This document shows, in pieces, positions 55,907 to 64,000 of a DNA stretch of 64,000 bases. Position 1 is the first letter of the stretch, and every line of letters starts with the position of its first letter. Source of the stretch: CAXSBR01 sp964252015 (GTDB lineage: Bacteria > Actinomycetota > Actinomycetes > Mycobacteriales > Jatrophihabitantaceae); contig CAXULW010000001.1 of the NCBI GenBank assembly GCA_964252015.1, positions 194,127-258,126 on the forward strand. The letters run 5' to 3'. The position numbers and the translations under genes are program-made. The notes under the pieces were generated by a model. That model was not told the DNA's origin and did no database searches. It saw only the letters and a list, made by a program, of their open reading frames with translations.

Positions 55907-57129
55907 TCACGTCCAACACCGAGGCGCTCCAGGTGCGGTGGCAGCAGGCGATGATGCCCAATTACGGCACGCCGTCGGTCGCGCTCGATCACGGCCAGGG
56001 CGTGCACGTATGGGATGTGGACGGGCGCGAATACCTCGACTTCATCGCCGGGATCGCCGTGTCGTCGCTGGGCCACGCGCATCCGGCCATCGTCGATGCC
56101 GTCAGCCACCAAGTGGGCCGGCTGGCCCACACGTCCAACCTGTTCATGCACGAACCGGGTATCGCGCTGGCCGAACGGCTGCTCGGTCTGGTCGACGCAC
56201 CAGGACGGGTGTTCTTCGCCAACAGCGGTGCCGAGGCCAACGAATGCGCGCTCAAGTTGACCCGTCTGCACGGTCGCGCGCTCGACCCGTCCGGCGCCCG
56301 GCTCGAGGTCGTGGCCACCGACGGCGGCTTCCACGGACGCACTATCGGTGCCCTGTCACTGACCGGCACGCCGGCCAAACGCGAGCCGTTCCAACCGCTG
56401 CCCGGTCCGGTGCGCTTCGTTCCGTTCGGTGACGAGGACGCGCTGCGAGCCGCGGTGGGTCCGCAGACCGCGGCGCTGTTCCTGGAGACCACCCAGGGCG
56501 AAGCCGGAGTGGTGCCCGCCCCGGCCGGTTACCTGGCCCTGGCCCGGCGGCTGTGTGACGACTCCGGCGCCTTGCTCGTCATCGACGAGGTGCAGAGCGG
56601 CATCGGGCGCACCGGGCAGTGGCTGGCCAGCCAGGCCATGGGGGTGCGGGCCGACGTCATCACCCTGGCCAAAGGGCTGGGTGGTGGCCTGCCCATCGGG
56701 GTGTGCATCGGCCTCGGGGCGGCCGGTGAGCTGTTCCACCCGGGTCTGCACGGCAGCACCTTCGGCGGCAACCCGGTATCGGCCGCGGCCGCCTTGGCCG
56801 TGCTCGACACGATCGAGAAGGACGACCTGCTCGCCTCGGTGCGCGAGGTCGGCGCCCACCTGGCCGGTGGTTTGACGGCCGTCCAGAGCCCGCTGGTCGA
56901 GAGCGTCCGTGGCACCGGGCTGTGGCTGGGCGTGGTCCTGGCCGAACCCGTGGCCGTGCAGGTGGAAGCCGCGGCCCGCACGCGCGGCCTGCTGGTCAAC
57001 GCGGTCAAGCCGGACGTCCTGCGCCTGGCCCCGCCCCTGATCGCCACGATCGCCGACGTCGATGCCGCCGTCGCGATCCTCACCGACGCCCTGGCCGAAG
57101 TCGGGGCCACGACTGGGGCCGACGCATGA
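55903..57129 (+). CDS. argD: Acetylornithine aminotransferase
   Basis: A class III PLP aminotransferase of 408 aa. FFANSGAEANECALKLTR binds PLP phosphate, DGGFHGRTIGALSLTG carries the stacking residue, LLVIDEVQSGIGRTG the Asp, and ITLAKGLGGGLPIG the Schiff-base Lys. It converts N-acetylglutamate semialdehyde to N-acetylornithine. Overlaps argF by 4 bp. Confidence 0.96.
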   Translation: MITSNTEALQVRWQQAMMPNYGTPSVALDHGQGVHVWDVDGREYLDFIAGIAVSSLGHAHPAIVDAVSHQVGRLAHTSNLFMHEPGIALAERLLGLVDAPGRVFFANSGAEANECALKLTRLHGRALDPSGARLEVVATDGGFHGRTIGALSLTGTPAKREPFQPLPGPVRFVPFGDEDALRAAVGPQTAALFLETTQGEAGVVPAPAGYLALARRLCDDSGALLVIDEVQSGIGRTGQWLASQAMGVRADVITLAKGLGGGLPIGVCIGLGAAGELFHPGLHGSTFGGNPVSAAAALAVLDTIEKDDLLASVREVGAHLAGGLTAVQSPLVESVRGTGLWLGVVLAEPVAVQVEAAARTRGLLVNAVKPDVLRLAPPLIATIADVDAAVAILTDALAEVGATTGADA

Positions 57130-58052
57130 CCAGGCATTTCCTACGCGACGACGACCTGAGCCCGGCCGAACTGGTAGACGTCCTCGACCTGGCCGACGAG
57201 GTCAAGGCCGACCGTTTCAAGCACCGCCCGCTGGAAGGCCCACGCGCTGTGGCGCTCGTGTTCGACAAGACCTCCACCCGCACCCGGGTGTCGTTCAGCG
57301 TCGGCGTCGCCGAACTGGGCGGCTTTCCGCTGGTGATCGATTCGGCCACGTCCCAGCTGGGCCGGGGCGAGCCCATCGCCGACACCGCCCGGGTCTTGGA
57401 ACGGCAGGTCGCAGCGATCGTCTGGCGCACCTTCGGCCAGGACCGGATCGAGGAGATGGCCCGGTACAGCCACGTGCCGGTCGTCAACGCCCTCACCGAC
57501 CAGTTCCACCCGTGCCAGATCCTGGCCGACCTGCAGACCGTGCGCGAGCGCAAGGGCAAGCTGGCCGGGCTCACCTTCAGCTACGCCGGCGACGGGGCCA
57601 ACAACATGGCCCACTCCTACCTGCTCGGCGGTGCGGCCGCGGGCATGCACGTGCGGATCGGCACACCGTCGTCCTATCCGCCCGACCCCGAGATCGTCGC
57701 CACGGCCACGCGCATTGCCGCCGACACCGGCGGATCGATCACCGTGTCGGACTCACCCGTTGCCTGCTTCGACGGGGCCGACGTGGTCGCCACCGACACC
57801 TGGGTCTCCATGGGCCAGGAGGACGAGAAAGAAGAACGCCAGGGGGTGTTCGGACAGTTCAGCGTCACCGCGCAAAACCTAGCTCGGGCGCACCCCGAGG
57901 CGGTCGTGCTGCACTGCCTGCCGGCCTACCGCGGCGCCGAAATCGCCGCCGACGTCATCGACGGTGCCCAGTCCGCGGTCTGGGACGAGGCCGAGAACCG
58001 CCTGCACGCCCAGAAGGCCCTGCTCATCTGGCTCCTGGCGCGAACGTCTTGA
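57126..58052 (+). CDS. argF: Ornithine carbamoyltransferase
   Basis: The 308-aa transferase joins ornithine and carbamoyl phosphate to citrulline. FDKTSTRTRVSF binds carbamoyl phosphate, TDQFHPCQILADLQT is the HPCQ motif, DTWVSMGQEDE is the ornithine (SMG) loop and VVLHCLPAYRGAEI contains the catalytic Cys. Overlaps argD and argR. Confidence 0.97.
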   Translation: MTRHFLRDDDLSPAELVDVLDLADEVKADRFKHRPLEGPRAVALVFDKTSTRTRVSFSVGVAELGGFPLVIDSATSQLGRGEPIADTARVLERQVAAIVWRTFGQDRIEEMARYSHVPVVNALTDQFHPCQILADLQTVRERKGKLAGLTFSYAGDGANNMAHSYLLGGAAAGMHVRIGTPSSYPPDPEIVATATRIAADTGGSITVSDSPVACFDGADVVATDTWVSMGQEDEKEERQGVFGQFSVTAQNLARAHPEAVVLHCLPAYRGAEIAADVIDGAQSAVWDEAENRLHAQKALLIWLLARTS

Positions 58053-58627
58053 GCACGCCCCAGAAAACCGCGCCCACCGAAGGCGCCGGCCGGGCGTCGC
58101 GCCACGCCCGCATCGTCGAGACGCTGGCCCACCGGTCGGTCCGCTCGCAGGCCGAACTCGCCGCCCACCTGGCCGCCGCCGGCGTGCGGATCACGCAGGC
58201 CACCCTGTCGCGCGACCTGGACGAGCTCGGTGCGGTCAAGCTGCGCACCCCGGACGGCGGGCTGCCCGTCTACGTCATCCCCGAGGACGGCTCCCCGCTG
58301 GCCCACCGCGCCGTCGACGACGCGCCACCGGTCCGGTTGGCCCGGCTGGCCGGCGAACTGCTGGTCTCCGCCGAGGCCAGCGCGAACCTGTGCGTGCTGC
58401 GGACGCCGCCGGGGGCGGCCCACTTCCTGGCCTCGGCCGTCGACCGCGCGGGCCTGCCCGACGTACTCGGCACGATCGCCGGCGACGACACCATCCTCGT
58501 CATCGCCCGGACCCCCGACGGCGGTCCCGCCCTCGCCCGGCGCTTCCTTAAACTGACCGACCACGCAAACAATGCCCCAATCGATGAGGCCCCGATCGAT
58601 GACCAGGTGGGAGACGCACCCTCGTGA
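58049..58627 (+). CDS. argR: Arginine repressor
   Basis: A 192-aa hexameric repressor. The winged-helix DNA-binding domain (about 18-85) has SQAELAAHLAAAGVRITQATLSRDLDEL with the invariant Ser-Arg; the C-terminal oligomerisation domain carries GTIAGDDTILVIA, the arginine-binding loop. The start is a TTG overlapping the argF stop (TTGA). A 15-bp duplication at the 3' end repeats APIDE/APIDD. It lies in the operon it should repress, so expression is likely autoregulated. Confidence 0.96.
   Translation: MSTPQKTAPTEGAGRASRHARIVETLAHRSVRSQAELAAHLAAAGVRITQATLSRDLDELGAVKLRTPDGGLPVYVIPEDGSPLAHRAVDDAPPVRLARLAGELLVSAEASANLCVLRTPPGAAHFLASAVDRAGLPDVLGTIAGDDTILVIARTPDGGPALARRFLKLTDHANNAPIDEAPIDDQVGDAPS
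58574..58603. repeat. 15-bp duplication at the argR 3' end
   Basis: GCCCCAATCGATGAG is followed by GCCCCGATCGATGAC, encoding APIDE-APIDD close to the stop. Frame is preserved. Confidence 0.85.
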
Positions 58628-60066
58628 GCAAAGTCCTGACCGCGCTGCCGGTCGGCGAGCGGGTCGGCATCGCCTTCTCCGGCGGCCTCGACACGTCCGT
58701 CGCGGTGGCGTGGATGCGGGCCAGGGGCGCCGTTCCGTGCACCTACACCGCCGACATCGGCCAGTACGACGAGCCCGACATCGACAGTGTCCCCACCCGG
58801 GCGATGCAGTACGGCGCCGAGATCGCCCGCGCCGTCGACTGCCGCCGCGAGCTGGTCGAAGAGGGCCTGGCCGCGATGGCGTGCGGCGCTTTCCACGTGC
58901 GCTCCGGCGGGCGGACGTACTTCAACACCACCCCGCTCGGGCGGGCGGTCACGGGCACGATGCTGGTCCGGGCCATGCGCTCGGACGAGGTCAACATCTG
59001 GGGCGACGGCTCCACGTTCAAGGGCAATGACATCGAGCGGTTCTACCGCTACGGACTGCTGGCCAACCCGCTGCTGCGCATCTACAAACCTTGGTTGGAC
59101 GCCGCGTTCGTGCACGAGCTGGGCGGGCGGGCCGAGATGAGTCAGTGGCTGGTCGAACGCAACCTGCCCTACCGCGACAGCAAGGAGAAGGCCTACTCCA
59201 CCGACGCCAACATCTGGGGCGCCACCCACGAGGCCAAGACGCTGGAACACCTCGACGTGTCCCTGGAAACCATCGAACCGATCATGGGGGTGAAGTTCTG
59301 GGACGCGGCCGTCGACATCGCCCCCGAGGACGTCACCGTGGCGTTCGCCGATGGCCGGCCGGTGGCGATCAACGGGGTCGATTACACCGACCCGGTCGCG
59401 CTCGTCCACGAGGCGAACACGGTCGGCGGCCGGCACGGGCTCGGCATGTCCGACCAGATCGAGAACCGGATCATCGAGGCCAAGTCGCGCGGCATCTACG
59501 AGGCACCGGGAATGGCCCTGCTGTGGACGGCGTACGAACGGCTGCTCAACGCGGTCCACAACGAGGACACCATCGCCAACTACCACGCCGAGGGCCGCCG
59601 GCTCGGGCGGTTGCTGTACGAGGGCCGCTGGTTCGACCCGCAGTCGCTGATGCTGCGGGAGTCGATCGACCGCTGGGTGGCCTCGCTCATCACCGGCGAG
59701 GTCACCCTGCGACTGCGCCGCGGTGAGGACTACACCGTGCTGGACACCCGCGGACCGGCCCTGTCCTACCACCCCGACAAGCTCTCGATGGAGCGCACCG
59801 AGAACGCCGCCTTCGGCCCGGTCGACCGGATCGGGCAGCTGACGATGCGCAACCTCGACATCGCCGATTCCCGGGCCAAGCTGGAGCGCTACGCCGCCAA
59901 GTCCGAGCTGTTGACGGGACGCACGCAGCTCTTCGGTGCGCTCGCCACGGCCGGGTTGGACGAGCACGGCGCCGACCAGATCACGGCCAATCCGCGTTCA
60001 GCCTCGGATGTGGGCACCGACGAGACCGTGCTGGACAGCGCGGCCATGGAGTCGGGCGTTGACTGA
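58624..60066 (+). CDS. argG: Argininosuccinate synthase, long (E. coli-like) type
   Basis: ArgG condenses citrulline and aspartate. The 480-aa protein begins VLTALPVGERVGIAFSGGLD, with the SGGLDTS ATP-pyrophosphatase motif. TYTADIGQYDEPDI and GNDIERFYRYGLLANP match the longer E. coli-type enzyme, not the ~400-aa form usual in actinobacterial arg clusters. The GTG start overlaps the argR stop by 4 bp. Confidence 0.95.
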   Translation: MSKVLTALPVGERVGIAFSGGLDTSVAVAWMRARGAVPCTYTADIGQYDEPDIDSVPTRAMQYGAEIARAVDCRRELVEEGLAAMACGAFHVRSGGRTYFNTTPLGRAVTGTMLVRAMRSDEVNIWGDGSTFKGNDIERFYRYGLLANPLLRIYKPWLDAAFVHELGGRAEMSQWLVERNLPYRDSKEKAYSTDANIWGATHEAKTLEHLDVSLETIEPIMGVKFWDAAVDIAPEDVTVAFADGRPVAINGVDYTDPVALVHEANTVGGRHGLGMSDQIENRIIEAKSRGIYEAPGMALLWTAYERLLNAVHNEDTIANYHAEGRRLGRLLYEGRWFDPQSLMLRESIDRWVASLITGEVTLRLRRGEDYTVLDTRGPALSYHPDKLSMERTENAAFGPVDRIGQLTMRNLDIADSRAKLERYAAKSELLTGRTQLFGALATAGLDEHGADQITANPRSASDVGTDETVLDSAAMESGVD

Positions 60067-61495
60067 TCCCGACCGCGCTCCGGGCCTGGCGCTCTGGGGC
60101 GGCCGCTTCGACGATGGTCCCGCGCCCGCGTTGATCGCGCTGTCGCGCTCGACCCACTTCGACTGGCGCCTGGCGCCCTACGACCTCGCCGGGTCAGAGG
60201 CACACGCCCGCGCGCTGTACGCGGCCGGATTGCTCGACGACGCGGAACTGGCCGGCCTCACCGACGGCCTGGACGCACTCTCCGCCGACGTCGCCGAGGG
60301 CCGTTTCGCCGCCGTCCCCGCGGACGAGGACGTGCACACCGCCTTGGAACGCGGGTTGATCGACCGGGTGGGTGACGAACTCGGTGGGCGCCTGCGGGCC
60401 GGCCGTTCGCGCAACGACCAGATCGCCACGCTGGTGCGGATGTTCCTGCGCCACGAAGCCCGCACCCTGGCCGCCGAGGTCGGCGCGCTCATCGAGGCCC
60501 TGTTGGCCCAGGCGCAACGTCACCTCGGTGTGGCCATGCCCGGGCGCACCCACCTCCAGCACGCCCAGCCGGTGCTGCTGTCACACCACCTGCTGGCCCA
60601 CGCGTGGGCGCTGAGCCGCGACGTCGCCCGTTGGCAGGACTGGGACCGCCGGGCCGCGCTCAGCCCGTACGGCGCCGGTGCGCTCGCTGGATCGTCGCTC
60701 GGCCTCGACCCCGCCCTGGTCGCGGCCGACCTCGGCTTCGACGGCCCCGAGGAGAACTCGATCGACGCCACCGCGTCCCGTGACGTGGTCGCCGAGTTCT
60801 CCTTCGTCACGGCCATGCTCGGCGTCGACCTGTCCCGGCTGGCCGAGGAGATCATCCTGTGGGCCACCCGGGAGTTCGGGTTCGTCACGCTGCCCGACGC
60901 CTACTCCACCGGGTCGTCGATCATGCCGCAGAAGAAGAACCCGGACGTGGCCGAGCTGGCCCGGGGCAAGGCCGGTCGTCTCATCGGCGACCACGCCGGC
61001 CTGCTGGCCACCCTCAAGGGACTGCCGCTGGCCTACAACCGGGACCTGCAGGAGGACAAGGAGCCGGTCTTCGACGCGGTGGACACCCTGCACCTGCTGC
61101 TGCCCGCCCTGGCCGGGCTCGTCGCCCACCTCCAGTTCCACCCCGAACGGCTGGCAGAGCTGGCCCCGCAAGGGTTCTCCCTGGCCACCGACATCGCCGA
61201 GTGGCTCGTGCGTCAACACGTCCCCTTCCGGGTCGCACACGAGGTCGCCGGCGCCTGTGTCCGCGCCTGCGAGGAACGCGGCATCGAGCTGGCCGAGCTG
61301 AGCGACGCCGACTTCGCCGCGATCTCACCGGCTCTGACGCCGGCCGTGCGCGACGTGCTCACGGTCGCGGGCTCGATCGGCTCGCGCTCGGGGTACGGCG
61401 GCACCGCGCCGGTCCGGGTGGTCGAGCAGCTCGACCGGCTGCGGGCCCGGTGCGACGACCAGGCCCGCTGGGCCGAGGTCGTCCCCGGCGCGTGA
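60059..61495 (+). CDS. argH: Argininosuccinate lyase
   Basis: ArgH cleaves argininosuccinate to arginine and fumarate. The 478-aa protein has ALWGGRF at the N-terminus, AGRSRNDQIAT, GRTHLQHAQPV and the signature GSSIMPQKKNPDVAELARGK with the catalytic Ser loop. TTG, inside the end of argG (8-bp overlap), is the only suitable start near the conserved N-terminus. Confidence 0.96.
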   Translation: MTDPDRAPGLALWGGRFDDGPAPALIALSRSTHFDWRLAPYDLAGSEAHARALYAAGLLDDAELAGLTDGLDALSADVAEGRFAAVPADEDVHTALERGLIDRVGDELGGRLRAGRSRNDQIATLVRMFLRHEARTLAAEVGALIEALLAQAQRHLGVAMPGRTHLQHAQPVLLSHHLLAHAWALSRDVARWQDWDRRAALSPYGAGALAGSSLGLDPALVAADLGFDGPEENSIDATASRDVVAEFSFVTAMLGVDLSRLAEEIILWATREFGFVTLPDAYSTGSSIMPQKKNPDVAELARGKAGRLIGDHAGLLATLKGLPLAYNRDLQEDKEPVFDAVDTLHLLLPALAGLVAHLQFHPERLAELAPQGFSLATDIAEWLVRQHVPFRVAHEVAGACVRACEERGIELAELSDADFAAISPALTPAVRDVLTVAGSIGSRSGYGGTAPVRVVEQLDRLRARCDDQARWAEVVPGA

Positions 61496-62121
61496 ACGGA
61501 CCCGCGGCGCGCCGGCTGCTGAGGGCGCGCGCCGTCGACGTCGCCCCGCGGCTGCTGGGCGCGCGGTTGACCAGCTCCGTGGGCGGAGCGGACGTCACCG
61601 TCCGACTCACCGAGGTCGAGGCGTACGAGGGCGCAGACGACCCGGCCTCGCACGCCTTCCGTGGGGCGACTGAACGCAACGCGATCATGTTCGGCCCGCC
61701 CGGGTTCCTGTACGTCTACTTCGTTTACGGCATGCACTGGTGCGCCAACGTCGTCTGCGGGCCCGCCGACGTGGCCAGCGCCGTGCTGATCCGGGCTGGC
61801 GAGGTCGTCGAGGGTGCGGACGTCGCCACCGGTCGCCGCCCGGCCGCCCGGCGCAACGCGGACCTGGCCCGCGGCCCGGCCCGCCTGGCCCAGGCCCTCG
61901 GCCTGACCCGATCCGAAAACGGCACCGACCTGCTGTCCCCCGATTCCACCGTCCGTCTCGACCTGCCCCGGACGCCGGCACCCACCTGGGCGGCCGGCCC
62001 GCGGGTCGGGGTCGCCGTTGCCGCCGAGGCGCCGTTGCGCTTCTGGCTGCCGGGCGAACCCAGCGTCTCGCCCTACCGCCCGGCGGTGCGCAAGCGGGTT
62101 GGCCCGGCCAGGCAGACTTAG
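61492..62121 (+). CDS. mpg: 3-methyladenine DNA glycosylase (Mpg/AAG family)
   Basis: A 209-aa base-excision enzyme that removes alkylated purines. RLTEVEAYEGADDPASHAFR holds the catalytic Glu region, NAIMFGPPGFLYVYFVYGMHWC is the DNA-intercalating Tyr/His segment, and RGPARLAQALGL follows. The GTG start overlaps the argH stop by 4 bp, which makes it the tail gene of the arg operon. Confidence 0.95.
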   Translation: MNGPAARRLLRARAVDVAPRLLGARLTSSVGGADVTVRLTEVEAYEGADDPASHAFRGATERNAIMFGPPGFLYVYFVYGMHWCANVVCGPADVASAVLIRAGEVVEGADVATGRRPAARRNADLARGPARLAQALGLTRSENGTDLLSPDSTVRLDLPRTPAPTWAAGPRVGVAVAAEAPLRFWLPGEPSVSPYRPAVRKRVGPARQT

Positions 62122-62126
62122 CCCCC

Positions 62127-63386
62127 GTGACCGATCGATCTGTGAGCGAATCAACCGTGCCCGACATCCTGCCGCCCGAGCTCCGTGACGCCTACGAGGT
62201 GCTGGTCTCCGGGACCGCGGCCGTCCTGCCCGCCGACGGGCTGGCCGAACGGATGGCCGCGGCGCACCGTGAGCACCGCCCGCTGCGGGTCAAGCTGGGC
62301 ATCGACCCGTCCGGGTCGAACCTCACCCTCGGCCACGCCGTCGTGCTGCGCAAGCTGCGCCAGTTCCAGGACGCCGGCCACGTCGCCGTCCTCGTGGTCG
62401 GTGGCTTCACCGGGCAGGTCGGCGACCCGTCCGGGCGGACCGCCACCCGGGTCGCGCAGAGCGCCGAGACGGTGATGGCCAACGCCACCGGCTACTTCGA
62501 GCAGCTGATGCGCATCCTGGACCGCAACCGGTGCGAGGTCGTGGACAACGCATCGTGGCTCAGCCCGATGGTGCTCGGCGACCTGCTCGGCTACACCCGT
62601 CAGGTCACGGTCGCCCAACTGCTCGAGCGCGACGACTTCGCCCGCCGGTTCAAGGCCAACGAACCGATCACGCTGTCGGAGTTCTTCTACCCGCTGCTGC
62701 AGGGAATCGACTCGGTGGAGATCCACGCCGACATCGAGCTCGGCGGCACCGACCAGACCTTCAACAACCTGGTCGGCCGCGAACTCCAGCGCAGCCGGGG
62801 TCAGGCGCCGCAGGCGGTAGTCACCTTGCCGCTGCTGGTCGGAACCGACGGCGTCGAGAAGATGGGCAAGTCGCTGGGCAACTTCATTGCCATCGACGCA
62901 CCCGCCGCCGAGCAGTTCGGTGCCCTGATGAGCATCCCGGACTCGGTCGTGGGCATGTACGCGCAGCTCTGCGCCGGCCTGCATCCGCGGGTCGTCGCCG
63001 AGCTCGCCGCCGAAGCCGCCGCCGGTGGGCCGGCTGCGAACCAGGCCAAGCGGGCGATGGCCCGCGCGGTGGTCGGTCTCTACCACGGGGGGCTGGCTGC
63101 GGTGCAGGCCGAGGAACGTTTTGATGCCGTGTTCAAGCGCGGCGAGCAGCCGGTAGACGTCGCGACCCACCCGCTCCCCGAGGGCGACCCGCTGCACCTG
63201 CCGGCGCTGTTGGTCGACAGTGGCCTGGCTGAGTCGTCCAGTGCCGCACGCCGGCTGATCAGCAGCGGGGCGGTGCGGATCGACGGTCGGGTGATCACCC
63301 CGGGCGAGCTCGACCTCGCCCGAGCCACCCTGGATGGTGCGGTGCTGTCGGTGGGCAAGCGCCGGCTGGTCCGGCTGCAGTCCTGA
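62127..63386 (+). CDS. tyrS: Tyrosyl-tRNA synthetase
   Basis: A 419-aa class I synthetase. GIDPSGSNLTLGHAVVLRKL carries the HIGH-like motif (LGHA) and VEKMGKSLGNFIA the KMSKS-like loop. LGGTDQTFNNLVGRELQR is the tyrosine-specific pocket region. A C-terminal S4 RNA-binding domain (about 350-415) is present. LRKLRQFQDAGH and KMGKS point to the TyrRS group typified by TyrZ, unlike the KFGKS form common in mycobacteria. GTG start, 5 bp after the glycosylase gene. The rrn operon follows, as in other actinobacteria. Confidence 0.95.
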   Translation: MTDRSVSESTVPDILPPELRDAYEVLVSGTAAVLPADGLAERMAAAHREHRPLRVKLGIDPSGSNLTLGHAVVLRKLRQFQDAGHVAVLVVGGFTGQVGDPSGRTATRVAQSAETVMANATGYFEQLMRILDRNRCEVVDNASWLSPMVLGDLLGYTRQVTVAQLLERDDFARRFKANEPITLSEFFYPLLQGIDSVEIHADIELGGTDQTFNNLVGRELQRSRGQAPQAVVTLPLLVGTDGVEKMGKSLGNFIAIDAPAAEQFGALMSIPDSVVGMYAQLCAGLHPRVVAELAAEAAAGGPAANQAKRAMARAVVGLYHGGLAAVQAEERFDAVFKRGEQPVDVATHPLPEGDPLHLPALLVDSGLAESSSAARRLISSGAVRIDGRVITPGELDLARATLDGAVLSVGKRRLVRLQS

Positions 63387-63397
63387 CCGGCCCCGAG

Positions 63398-63422
63398 CAG
63401 CGCCAGCGGCGATGGCGCGCTG
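63398..63422 (+). terminator. Weak hairpin after tyrS
   Basis: CAGCGCCA and TGGCGCGCTG can pair with a 2-nt bulge around GCGGCGA, 11 bp after the stop. It is a modest candidate for tyrS termination. Confidence 0.35.
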
Positions 63423-63490
63423 TCGATTCAGCGGTTCAATTGCCTATAGGGACCCTGATTCGAAGGCGCGACACGCCAGGCGTACGAGAT

Positions 63491-63520
63491 TTGACGTCAC
63501 CGGGACGCTTTGACTACAGT
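63491..63520 (+). promoter_or_regulatory. rrn promoter P1
   Basis: TTGACG (63491-63496) and TACAGT (63515-63520) are separated by 18 nt. Both match the actinobacterial vegetative sigma consensus well. The position, about 430 bp before 16S rRNA, is normal for an rrn promoter. Confidence 0.7.
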
Positions 63521-63646
63521 TCATCTTGTTCGGCCCGAGCGTCACACCGGCACGATGCGGGTGATACCGGCCGAACCGCCCCGGAGCACCAGGCAGCGCC
63601 GCTGAATCGCGCGCCCACGGTCGCCGGAACCGGGCGGAGCAGCCGT

Positions 63647-63675
63647 TTGACGGCGCGAAACCGACCGGGTAGTGT
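63647..63675 (+). promoter_or_regulatory. rrn promoter P2
   Basis: TTGACG (63647-63652) and TAGTGT (63670-63675) are separated by 17 nt. The -35 box is identical to that of P1. Together they make tandem rrn promoters about 155 bp apart. Confidence 0.7.
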
Positions 63676-63726
63676 TTACGAGGTTGCCCCCGAGACGCCT
63701 GAAAAGGCCTCAACGGTGTGCGTCCG

Positions 63727-63751
63727 CTCCTTGAGAACTCAACAGTGTGCC
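63727..63751 (+). promoter_or_regulatory. Conserved rrn leader (antitermination-like) element
   Basis: CTTGAGAACTCAACAGTGTG is the conserved box found in actinobacterial rrn leaders and spacers, thought to act in antitermination or processing. It lies about 50 bp downstream of P2. Confidence 0.6.
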
Positions 63752-63910
63752 GAAAGTTAGTGCCATAAGCAATACCTCGTCCACTCGGCGGGCCGGTTTC
63801 GATCGGTGCGCTGTCTGAACGATTCCTTTGGTACATCGAGCAAATGAAATGTCAGCTCGTATGGACCAGCGATCGATCATCGCGAGAGCGATGCTTTCTG
63901 TGTCGACACT

Positions 63911-63932
63911 CCGCCGACCTCCGGGTCGGCGG
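63911..63932 (+). other. Hairpin just upstream of 16S rRNA
   Basis: CCGCCGAC and GTCGGCGG form a perfect 8-bp stem with loop CTCCGG, 14 nt before the mature 16S 5' end. It may guide pre-rRNA folding or processing. Confidence 0.5.
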
Positions 63933-63945
63933 GTAGTCATAAACA

Positions 63946-64000
63946 TTCACGGAGAGTTTGATCCTGGCTCAGGACGAACGCTGGCGGCGTGCTTAACACA
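63946..64000 (+). rRNA. rrs: 16S ribosomal RNA, 5' end only
   Basis: AGAGTTTGATCCTGGCTCAG, the universal 16S 5' segment, begins at 63953, placing nucleotide 1 near 63946. The continuing GACGAACGCTGGCGGCGTGC and CTTAACACA is the actinobacterial form. The gene runs off the window. Confidence 0.97.

Overview
This 64 kb window is a chromosomal segment of a high-GC actinobacterium. The evidence is the GC-rich coding with many GTG and TTG starts, a mihF-type integration host factor, an actinobacterial PriA without helicase motifs, a PPOX/F420-type flavoprotein, and the gene order pyrD-pyrF / mihF / gmk-rpoZ-coaBC-metK / priA-def-fmt-rsmB-rpe / hisE-hisG / infC-rpmI-rplT / pheST / arg operon / tyrS / rrn. 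The genus cannot be fixed from the sequence alone. No phage, insertion sequence, CRISPR array or tRNA gene was seen.

Bases 1-1.5 kb: the end of the pyrimidine operon (pyrD partial, pyrF). Bases 1.5-17.9 kb: accessory genes sit between pyrF and gmk, which are normally separated only by mihF. They comprise (a) a compact electron-transfer operon (small Ser/Thr-rich secreted protein, ApbE flavin transferase, ferric-reductase-like membrane protein, NuoF-like flavoprotein, ferredoxin); (b) a receptor Ser/Thr kinase and an aldo/keto reductase; (c) mihF itself; (d) a leftward copper-handling operon (membrane protein, SCO1, ECF sigma factor, COG4315 lipoprotein, hemerythrin, CopC-CopD, YcnI); and (e) a rightward thiol/copper operon (DUF929 thioredoxin-like protein, VKOR, PCu(A)C chaperone). 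Copper chaperones and disulfide enzymes together point to extracytoplasmic copper delivery and redox control, probably for cytochrome oxidase.

Bases 17.9-25.9 kb: gmk, rpoZ, coaBC and metK, closed by a perfect 18-bp terminator, then a LysM protein, a class-I glutamine amidotransferase-like hydrolase, a PLP decarboxylase and a PhyH-type dioxygenase. Bases 26-32 kb: a DeoR regulator and a YtfQ-YtfR-YtfT-YjfF type sugar importer. Bases 32-38 kb: priA, def, fmt, rsmB, rpe. Bases 38-42.7 kb: an FMN riboswitch with a terminator controlling a PnuX/RibM riboflavin transporter, a cupin, a PPOX protein, hisE-hisG, a PH-domain protein and a DUF1844 protein.

Bases 42.8-49.8 kb: translation genes infC (apparent ATC start), rpmI, rplT, a SpoU methyltransferase, an uncharacterised HxD...H oxygenase-like protein, and pheS-pheT. 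Bases 49.9-52.6 kb: an apparently frameshifted polyprenyl glycosylphosphotransferase, an AlkD-like glycosylase and an I78-inhibitor-like remnant without a start codon. Bases 52.8-62.1 kb: argC-J-B-D-F-R-G-H and a 3-methyladenine glycosylase, every junction overlapping by 4-8 bp. Bases 62.1-64 kb: tyrS, tandem rrn promoters and leader, and the first bases of 16S rRNA.

Two features recur. Short tandem duplications have 15/18/24/30-bp units inside genes but 16-17-bp units outside them. TANNNT-like -10 boxes lie 6-7 nt before start codons, suggesting leaderless mRNAs (mihF, gmk, def, rpe, argC, possibly priA).
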